This document shows, one piece after another, positions 43,018 through 48,590 of a stretch of DNA of 48,590 bases. This stretch comes from Lysobacterales bacterium (GTDB lineage: Bacteria > Pseudomonadota > Gammaproteobacteria > Xanthomonadales > SZUA-5): positions 1 to 48,590 of the forward strand of contig JALHRS010000042.1 of the NCBI GenBank assembly GCA_022841325.1, read 5' to 3'. A model generated the notes under the pieces. The model saw only the letters and a list, made by a program, of their open reading frames with translations. It searched no databases and had not been told where the DNA came from. The number at the start of each line of letters is the position of its first letter. The stretch's first letter is position 1. The position numbers and the translations under genes were made by a program.

Positions 43018-43983
43018 ATCGCCGCACTTGAACCCGCAGCCACCCGCGACATACTGCGCACTCGCGCACCCCGACCTGCCCCGCCCATGCTGACCCATCT
43101 CGACCGGCTCGAAGCCGAAAGCATCCACATCTTCCGCGAGGTCGCGGCCGAGTTCAGCAATCCCGTCATGCTCTATTCGGTGGGCAAGGACAGCTCGGTG
43201 CTGCTGCACCTGCTGCGCAAGGCCTTCTACCCGGCCCGACCGCCGATACCGCTACTGCATATCGACACCACCTGGAAATTCCGGGAAATGATCGCCTTCC
43301 GCGACAGCCTGCCGGAACGCTTCGGCATCGATGTGCGGGTCTACACCAACCAGCAGGGCCTGGCCCAGGGCATCTCGCCGGTCACCCATGGTGCCAGCGT
43401 CCACACCGACATCATGAAAACCCAGGCGCTGCGCCAGGCACTGGATCATTACCGTTTCGATGCCGCCATCGGCGGCGCCCGTCGTGACGAAGAGAAATCC
43501 CGGGCCAAGGAGCGGGTGTTTTCCTTCCGCAGCGCCGAACACCGCTGGGATCCGAAGAACCAGCGCCCGGAGCTGTGGAATGTCTACAACACCCGCGTGC
43601 ACAAGGGTGAGAGCGTGCGTGCCTTCCCGCTGTCGAACTGGACCGAACTCGACATCTGGCTGTACATCTTCCGCGAACAGATTCCGGTGGTACCGCTGTA
43701 CTTCGCCGCACCGCGGCCGGTGGTCGAACGCGATGGGGCCTTGATCATGGTCGACGACCACCGCTTGCCGCTGAAACCCGGCGAGGTGCCCGAGCAGCGT
43801 TCGGTGCGCTTCCGCACGCTGGGCTGCTATCCGCTGACCGGCGCGGTCGAATCCAAGGCCGATACGCTGGAGGCGGTCATTGCCGAAATGCTGATCGCGC
43901 GCACCTCAGAGCGCCAGGGCCGGGTCATCGACCACGATCCTGCGGCCTCGATGGAGAAGAAGAAGCAGGAGGGCTATTTCTGA
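43012..43983 (+). CDS. cysD: Sulfate adenylyltransferase subunit 2
   Basis: 323 residues from ATG 43012; ATG 43087 would give 298, nearer the ~302 of E. coli CysD, and no good ribosome-binding site decides between them. [22 protein letters not shown], the PP-loop [49 protein letters not shown] and the C-terminal [10 protein letters not shown] are typical. With CysN it makes adenosine 5'-phosphosulfate from ATP and sulfate. Its TGA overlaps the cysNC ATG by one base, so the two are translationally coupled. Confidence 0.97.
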   Translation: MTIAALEPAATRDILRTRAPRPAPPMLTHLDRLEAESIHIFREVAAEFSNPVMLYSVGKDSSVLLHLLRKAFYPARPPIPLLHIDTTWKFREMIAFRDSLPERFGIDVRVYTNQQGLAQGISPVTHGASVHTDIMKTQALRQALDHYRFDAAIGGARRDEEKSRAKERVFSFRSAEHRWDPKNQRPELWNVYNTRVHKGESVRAFPLSNWTELDIWLYIFREQIPVVPLYFAAPRPVVERDGALIMVDDHRLPLKPGEVPEQRSVRFRTLGCYPLTGAVESKADTLEAVIAEMLIARTSERQGRVIDHDPAASMEKKKQEGYF

Positions 43984-45887
43984 TGGACCACATCGCCCTG
44001 AGCGCCGCCGCCGACCCCGAGAGCGAGATCGCGGCCTACCTGAAGCAACACGAACACAAGTCGCTGCTGCGATTCATCACCTGCGGCAGCGTCGATGACG
44101 GCAAGAGCACGCTGATCGGACGCCTGCTGCACGACAGCCTGCAGCTCTTCGACGATCAACTGGCAGCGCTGGAGACCGACAGCCGCAAGCATGGCACCCA
44201 GGGCGAAGCCATCGACTTTGCGCTGCTGGTGGACGGTCTCAGCGCCGAGCGCGAGCAGGGCATCACCATTGATGTCGCCTACCGCTATTTCAGTACCGAG
44301 CGCCGCAAGTTCATCGTCGCCGACTGCCCCGGCCACGAGCAGTACACCCGCAACATGGCCACCGGCGCATCCACGGCGGATCTGGCGGTGGTCCTGATCG
44401 ATGCCCGCAAGGGCGTGCTCACGCAGACCCGTCGACACAGCTACATCGTCGCCCTGCTCGGCGTGCGCCAGGTGATACTGGCGGTCAACAAGATGGACAT
44501 GGTCGACTACCGGCAATCGGTGTTCGAGACCATCGCCGAGGAATACCGGGCGCTGGCGGAACAGCTCGGCATCGCCAGCGTGCACTGCGTGCCGATGTCG
44601 GCGCTCAATGGCGACAATGTCATGCATGGCTCGACCACCATGCCCTGGTACAGCGGCGCGCCGCTGCTGGAACTGCTGGAGCAGGCCGACAGTGATCGCG
44701 CCGAGCAGGATCTGGGCCTGCGCATGCCGGTGCAGTGGGTCAACCGGCCCGACTCGCACTTCCGCGGCTATGCCGGCACGCTGGTGTCCGGCGAGGTGCA
44801 GCCGGGCATGGAGATCGTCGCCCTGCCCTCCGGCGCCCGCAGCCGCGTCGCCCGCATCGTCAGCGCCGATGGTGATCTTTCGCGCGCTGGCGCCGGCCAG
44901 GCCGTCACCCTGACCCTGCGCGATGAAATCGACATCAGCCGCGGCGACGTCATCGCCGCCGCGCGCAGCCCCTCCGAAGTGGCCGATCAGTTCGCCGTGC
45001 ATCTGCTGTGGATGGGCGACGAGCCGCTGTTGCCCGGTCGCCCCTACTGGCTGAAACAGGGCAGCCGCAGCGTCAGCGCCCAGATCGGCGAGATCAAGCA
45101 CAAGGTCGACGTCAACACCCAACAGCATCTGGCGGCCAAGCGCCTGGAGCTGAACGAGGTTGGCTATTGCAACATCAGCCTTGGCGCACCGATTGCCTTC
45201 GAGCGCTACGCCGACAATCGCGCGCTCGGCGGCTTCATCCTGATCGACCGCCAGAGCAACGCCACCGTCGCCTGCGGCACCATCGATTTCGCGCTGCGCC
45301 GCGCCAGCAATGTGCACCGGCAACGGCTCAGCATCGATCGCGCCGCGCGCGCCGCCATCAAGGGCCAGCAGCCGCGCTGCCTGTGGTTCACCGGATTGTC
45401 CGGCTCGGGCAAGTCGACCATCGCCAATCTGGTCGACCGCCGCCTGCATGGCGCCGGCTACCACACCTATCTGCTAGACGGCGACAACGTCCGCCACGGC
45501 CTCAACAAGGATCTGGGATTCACGCCGGAAGATCGCGTCGAGAACATCCGCCGCATCGCCGAAGTGGCCAAGCTGATGACCGACGCCGGCCTGATCGTGC
45601 TGGTCAGCTTCATCTCGCCCTACCGCTCCGAGCGCGATCTGGCCCGCAGCCTGTTCGCCCCCGGCGAGTTCCTCGAGATCTTCGTCGACACCCCGCTGGA
45701 AGTCTGCGAACAGCGCGACGTCAAAGGCCTCTACGCCCGCGCCCGCGCCGGTCTCATCCCCAATTTCACCGGCATCGACGCGCCCTATGAAGAACCGGAG
45801 AACCCGGAACTGCATCTGCGCAGCGCCGAGGCGCCGGTGGAGGAACTCGCCGAACAAGTACTGCGGGCGCTGGAGGTGGAGCAGTGA
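43983..45887 (+). CDS. cysNC: Fused sulfate adenylyltransferase subunit 1 / APS kinase
   Basis: 634 residues. The CysN GTPase part (1-~450) has [15 protein letters not shown] (G1), [12 protein letters not shown] (G3) and NKMD (G4), followed by translation-factor-like beta-barrels. The CysC part (~460-634) has the P-loop [11 protein letters not shown] and [16 protein letters not shown], then [18 protein letters not shown]. One protein thus couples GTP-driven APS formation to phosphorylation to PAPS. The fusion is common in Xanthomonadales. No cysH/cysI/cysJ follows here; a repeat array starts three bases after the stop. Confidence 0.97.
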   Translation: MDHIALSAAADPESEIAAYLKQHEHKSLLRFITCGSVDDGKSTLIGRLLHDSLQLFDDQLAALETDSRKHGTQGEAIDFALLVDGLSAEREQGITIDVAYRYFSTERRKFIVADCPGHEQYTRNMATGASTADLAVVLIDARKGVLTQTRRHSYIVALLGVRQVILAVNKMDMVDYRQSVFETIAEEYRALAEQLGIASVHCVPMSALNGDNVMHGSTTMPWYSGAPLLELLEQADSDRAEQDLGLRMPVQWVNRPDSHFRGYAGTLVSGEVQPGMEIVALPSGARSRVARIVSADGDLSRAGAGQAVTLTLRDEIDISRGDVIAAARSPSEVADQFAVHLLWMGDEPLLPGRPYWLKQGSRSVSAQIGEIKHKVDVNTQQHLAAKRLELNEVGYCNISLGAPIAFERYADNRALGGFILIDRQSNATVACGTIDFALRRASNVHRQRLSIDRAARAAIKGQQPRCLWFTGLSGSGKSTIANLVDRRLHGAGYHTYLLDGDNVRHGLNKDLGFTPEDRVENIRRIAEVAKLMTDAGLIVLVSFISPYRSERDLARSLFAPGEFLEIFVDTPLEVCEQRDVKGLYARARAGLIPNFTGIDAPYEEPENPELHLRSAEAPVEELAEQVLRALEVEQ

Positions 45888-45889
45888 GG

Positions 45890-46210
45890 CACATCCTGCC
45901 GAGCAAGCTCGGCACGTGAGAGCCTAGGCCACCGTCGCTTTGGTAGAGCGGAGCTTGCTCCGCTGCTTCTGCTGGGCTTTGGCTGTTGCTTCTGGGCTAC
46001 AAGCACATCCTGCCGAGCAAGCTCGGCACTACAAAGGCCTCGCACGACGTCGCTTTGGTAGAGCGGAGCTTGCTCCGCTGCTTCTGCTGGGCTTTGGCTG
46101 TTGCTTCTGGGCTACAAGCACATCCTGCCGAGCAAGCTCGGCACAACAGCCTCGTACCCCGCAGCTTTGGTAGAGCGGAGCTTGCTCCGCTGCTTTTGCT
46201 GGGCTTTGAA
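45890..46210. repeat. Array B3: three ~114-bp tandem family B units
   Basis: Units start CACATCCTGCCGAGCAAGCT at 45890, 46004 and 46119 (114 and 115 bp). Each holds GCCGAGCAAGCTCGGC and, ~50 bp on, GCGGAGCTTGCTCCGC, then a GCTTCTGCTGGGCTTTGGCT spacer. Units 1 and 2 share the spacer fully; unit 3 loses it. It fills the 356-bp gap between cysNC and the RAYT gene. Orientation is as in B2 and B4. Confidence 0.93.
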
Positions 46211-46243
46211 CTTTGACCTGAAACCAGCACGGCGCACCCAGGC

Positions 46244-46717
46244 TCAATCCAGATCCGCCATGCCCGCAATCCACCGGCACCACCAGTGCGGATAATCCTC
46301 AATCCTTGCCACAAGCCCGCGCCGCAAGGGATTGGCTACGATGTACCGAGCCTGGGCCCGAAAATCTTCGTCCGCGCGTAGCTGGTGATCATAGAAACCT
46401 GGCTGCCAGATGGGCCCCGATTGCCCTCGGCTTCGGTTTACGGCGATTGCACTGCGCGACTTCAAGCCCTGAACCAGACGACTGAGGTCGATGCCCGAAC
46501 GCAATTCGATCATCCAGTGCAGATGATCCGGCATCACCACCCATGCGTGCGATTCAGCGAAATTCTGAGGCACGCGGCGAATCTCCTCGGCCACCAGTTG
46601 GGCCGCTTGGGCTGAAGCAAACACCGGAATCCGGCCCAGAGATACGGTGGTGATCACATACCAGAGACCAACCTGCGATTGACGGCCGTGCAGCAGTCTA
46701 GGACTGGCCATGGGCAT
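46244..46717 (-). CDS. REP-associated tyrosine transposase (RAYT, Y1 HUH family)
   Basis: 157 residues from ATG 46717 (ATG 46711 also possible). GLWYVITTVSLGRIPVF begins the fold. HAWVVMPDHLHWMIEL carries the HUH-type histidines His65 and His67. GPIWQPGFYDH follows, and ARYIVANPLRRGLV contains the nucleophile Tyr125 in the YI--NP-R-GLV motif of the TnpA_REP group. These single-copy domesticated transposases nick and join REP palindromes as single-stranded DNA. The gene lies between family B arrays B3 and B4, which is the classic layout of a REPtron. All catalytic residues are present, so it may be active. The open frame extends upstream through the repeats and is not coding there. Confidence 0.92.
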   Translation of the reverse strand: MPMASPRLLHGRQSQVGLWYVITTVSLGRIPVFASAQAAQLVAEEIRRVPQNFAESHAWVVMPDHLHWMIELRSGIDLSRLVQGLKSRSAIAVNRSRGQSGPIWQPGFYDHQLRADEDFRAQARYIVANPLRRGLVARIEDYPHWWCRWIAGMADLD

Positions 46718-46789
46718 CGGACCAGAGAGTTGGCAAGGGCCAAGATTGTTGGCGCGATATGGACGTCTTGCAAGCTCCGGCGGAGCGGA

Positions 46790-46940
46790 GCACACCCTGC
46801 CGAGCAAGCTCGGCACTACAAAGGCCTCGTACACCGCCGCTTTCGTTGCACACCCTGCCGAGCAAGCTCGGCACTACGAAGGCCTCGTACACCGCCGCTC
46901 TCGTAGAGCGAAGCTTGCTCCGCTGCTTCTGCTGGGCTTG
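46790..46940. repeat. Array B4: partial family B units upstream of the RAYT gene
   Basis: Two units start CACACCCTGCCGAGCAAGCT at 46790 and 46850. The first is cut off after ~60 bp and runs directly into the second. The second has GCCGAGCAAGCTCGGC and a near-palindrome GCGAAGCTTGCTCCGC with one arm mutated. It lies between the RAYT start and the glycosyltransferase stop. Confidence 0.88.
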
Positions 46941-46946
46941 TGCCCT

Positions 46947-48191
46947 CTACGCAGCGCCAGTTTCGGTCGCAAGCGCCTGCAACACCCCACGCCACCTGCC
47001 CATGGCCGAGTCACGCGAATAACCTCGCTCGATCATTGCCCGGGCCTTGCTGCCAAACTCGGCGCAGCGGGCCTTGTCGGCCGCCAGTTCGGCAATGACG
47101 GCCGCGAGCTCAGGTCCCTTGCCGGCTTCGATCGCGATACCGCACTGGTGATCCGCCACCAGGCTGGCGCTTTCGCCTTCCGGATCACCGCAGAACAGGA
47201 TTCCGCGACCGGCTGCAGCGATGCTGTAGAGCTTGCTTGGCAGCACCAGGCCCTCGAATTCGGGGCGCAGGCTGACGTAGTGCATGTCGCCAGCGGCCAG
47301 CGTGTCGGCCAGTTCCGCCTCCGGTTGCAGCGGCAGAAAACTGAAACTGTCCAGGCGCTCGGTGGCGACGATGGCTTGCAGCAGGGCCAGGCGCGGTCCG
47401 GAGCCCACGATCAGAAACCTGATCTTCGGGTTGGCCCGCAGCTGATGGGCGGCAGCAATCAGGGTATCGAACTCGTGCACGCGACCCAGGTTGCCGGAAT
47501 AGGCGAGCACGAAGTCGTCGTCGGCAAAATGCCGGCGCCGCAGGGAAGAATGACCGATGGCGCGGGGCTGCAAACGGTCATCGCGCGCCCAGTTCGGAAT
47601 CAGTGTCGTGCGGGCACCGGCCGATTGCATCAGCTGGCCCATGCCCGCGCTGATCACGACCACCTGGTCGGCACGTCGCAGGGCTGCGTTTCGCAGCCAG
47701 CGCAGCGGCGCCAGTGCCAGCGCCAGCCAGCGCGAGGGCCAGTAACGCTGCACCACATCGGGATAGACGTCCTGACTCCAGTGTATGGCCCGTGCGCCCG
47801 CGCGCTGGGCAGCCGTGATGGCCAGCGGATAGAACAAGGGCGGATCACTGCAGACGATCACCACATCACCCGCCTGCAGCTCGCGCCGCAGAAGGCGCCA
47901 CGCGCGCCACGCGAAAGTCGGCCAGGAAGCGAGCTTGGCGACCATGCCGGTGGGCCCGCTCACAAGCCGGTCGATCAGGATTCGTCTGATCGAATCGCCG
48001 TTCCCAGCGTCAGGCCCATCCGCGCCCCGCGCACGGCTCAGCAGCACCACCTCGGAACCCTCCGCCTGCAGCAGATCGATCACCTCACCACACAACACCG
48101 CGGTCGGCGCCGGATCTGGCGGCAGCCATTGGTTGATCATCCACACCCGCGGTCCTGGGGCCCGGCTTCCATCCGATGCAGCAATCGTCAT
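46947..48191 (-). CDS. Glycosyltransferase, GT4-like (WbuB type)
   Basis: 414 residues from ATG 48191; a longer frame through the repeat array is rejected. The N-domain has VWMINQWLPPDPAPTAVLCG and WSQDVYPDVVQRY. The C-domain has the GT-B signature LAYSGNLGRVHEFDTLIAAA, FLIVGSGPRLALL, FLPLQPEAELADTLAAGD and SLRPEFEGLVLPSKLYSIAAAGRGI with the donor-binding E-x7-E pattern partly preserved. It resembles WbuB-like enzymes that add a sugar to a lipid-linked precursor of surface polysaccharide. The acceptor and sugar cannot be inferred. The rest of any polysaccharide cluster would lie to the right of the window. Confidence 0.88.
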   Translation of the reverse strand: MTIAASDGSRAPGPRVWMINQWLPPDPAPTAVLCGEVIDLLQAEGSEVVLLSRARGADGPDAGNGDSIRRILIDRLVSGPTGMVAKLASWPTFAWRAWRLLRRELQAGDVVIVCSDPPLFYPLAITAAQRAGARAIHWSQDVYPDVVQRYWPSRWLALALAPLRWLRNAALRRADQVVVISAGMGQLMQSAGARTTLIPNWARDDRLQPRAIGHSSLRRRHFADDDFVLAYSGNLGRVHEFDTLIAAAHQLRANPKIRFLIVGSGPRLALLQAIVATERLDSFSFLPLQPEAELADTLAAGDMHYVSLRPEFEGLVLPSKLYSIAAAGRGILFCGDPEGESASLVADHQCGIAIEAGKGPELAAVIAELAADKARCAEFGSKARAMIERGYSRDSAMGRWRGVLQALATETGAA

Positions 48192-48223
48192 GCGCGGCCC
48201 CGTCCGCGGTGGGCCGAGCAAAA

Positions 48224-48590
48224 AGCCCAGCCAGAGCAGCGGAGCAAGCTCCGCTCTACCAAAGCAACGGTGTACGAGGCTGTTGTAGTGCCGAGCTTGC
48301 TCGGCAGGATGTGCGGCTTTCGAGACAGCGACGGGCCATTCGCGCAAGCAGAAGCCCAGCCAGAGCAGCGGAGCAAGCTCCGCTCTACCAAAGCCGCGGT
48401 GTACGAGGCTGTTGTAGTGCCGAGCTTGCTCGGCAGGAAGTGCGGCTTTCGAGACAGTGACGGGCCATTCGCGCAAGCAGAAGCCCAGCCAGAGCAGCGG
48501 AGCAAGCTCCGCTCTACCAAAGCAACGGTGTACGAGGCTGTTGTAGTGCCGAGCTTGCTCGGCAGGGTGTGCGGCTTTCGAGACAGCGAC
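48224..48590. repeat. Array B5: 129-bp tandem family B units running off the window
   Basis: Units start AGCCCAGCCAGAGCAGCGGA at 48224, 48353 and 48482, an exact 129-bp period; the third is cut by the window end. Each holds GCGGAGCAAGCTCCGC and GCCGAGCTTGCTCGGC, plus a ~45-bp segment (GTGCGGCTTTCGAGACAG...) not found in other arrays. Orientation matches B1. It starts ~33 bp upstream of the glycosyltransferase ATG, so that gene's promoter must lie in or beyond the array. Confidence 0.93.

Noticed and set aside
43974..45464. A 496-codon open frame opposite cysNC
   Set aside because: The sense gene carries all GTPase and APS kinase motifs; no family features appear in the antisense frame.
45890..46210. 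Array B3 considered as a CRISPR array
   Set aside because: Repeats are palindromic pairs in ~114-bp units whose spacers are themselves repeated, and there are no cas genes.
48192..48476. N-terminal extension of the glycosyltransferase through the repeat array
   Set aside because: The extension is a translation of the 129-bp tandem repeats; the same peptide appears wherever family B units are read in this frame.

Overview
The window is GC-rich DNA from a gammaproteobacterium of the Xanthomonadales (Lysobacterales), most like the Rhodanobacteraceae/Lysobacteraceae. The evidence is the set and order of housekeeping genes: rplM-rpsI, a Clp-type CRP homologue beside speD, fis-purH, and a small coiled-coil gene followed by zapA, 6S RNA, 5-formyltetrahydrofolate cyclo-ligase, an EVE protein and rpiA, then cysD and a fused cysNC. 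No plasmid, phage or CRISPR signature was found.

The left half (1-26 kb) is mostly accessory and secretory. It holds the start of a GspF-like gene, a 2080-residue secreted gingipain-type (C25) protease with a beta-propeller front half, a PNPOx-like flavoprotein, and a DUF3494 ice-binding-like protein with four ~133-residue repeats and a C-terminal sorting-like tail. These are followed by an orphan ADOP/MacB-like permease, an unrecognised two-gene operon (helical-repeat protein plus Sel1-repeat protein), a secreted M28 peptidase, a 2017-residue alpha-2-macroglobulin, a VOC protein, and an XPF/Mus81-like ERCC4-HhH nuclease.

The right half (26-48.6 kb) is mostly conserved. It contains tRNA-Gln(CUG) just behind rplM-rpsI, an Fe-S oxidoreductase subunit with coq7, speD/clp, fis-purH, an MFS/GPH transporter, a redoxin-DsbD operon, the zapA-6S-FCL cluster, EVE, rpiA, the cysD-cysNC sulfate activation operon, a REP-associated tyrosine transposase (RAYT) and a glycosyltransferase.

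The most striking property is the intergenic DNA of the right half. Nearly every gap carries palindromic repeats from at least five families. One is a paired palindrome (GCCGAGCTTGCTCGGC plus GCGGAGCTTGCTCCGC) forming local tandem arrays with their own periods of about 104, 114 and 129 bp, and a RAYT gene sits between two of these arrays. Another is a ~98-100 bp element with 13-bp terminal inverted repeats. Several families show paired changes in both arms, so the palindrome itself seems to be maintained. Next to tRNA-Gln, tandem units carry mirror-image copies of the tRNA 3' end and create a perfect 33-bp inverted repeat. The 6S RNA is also tightly packed: its promoter overlaps the zapA stop codon, and its 3' strand contains the ribosome-binding site of the next gene.
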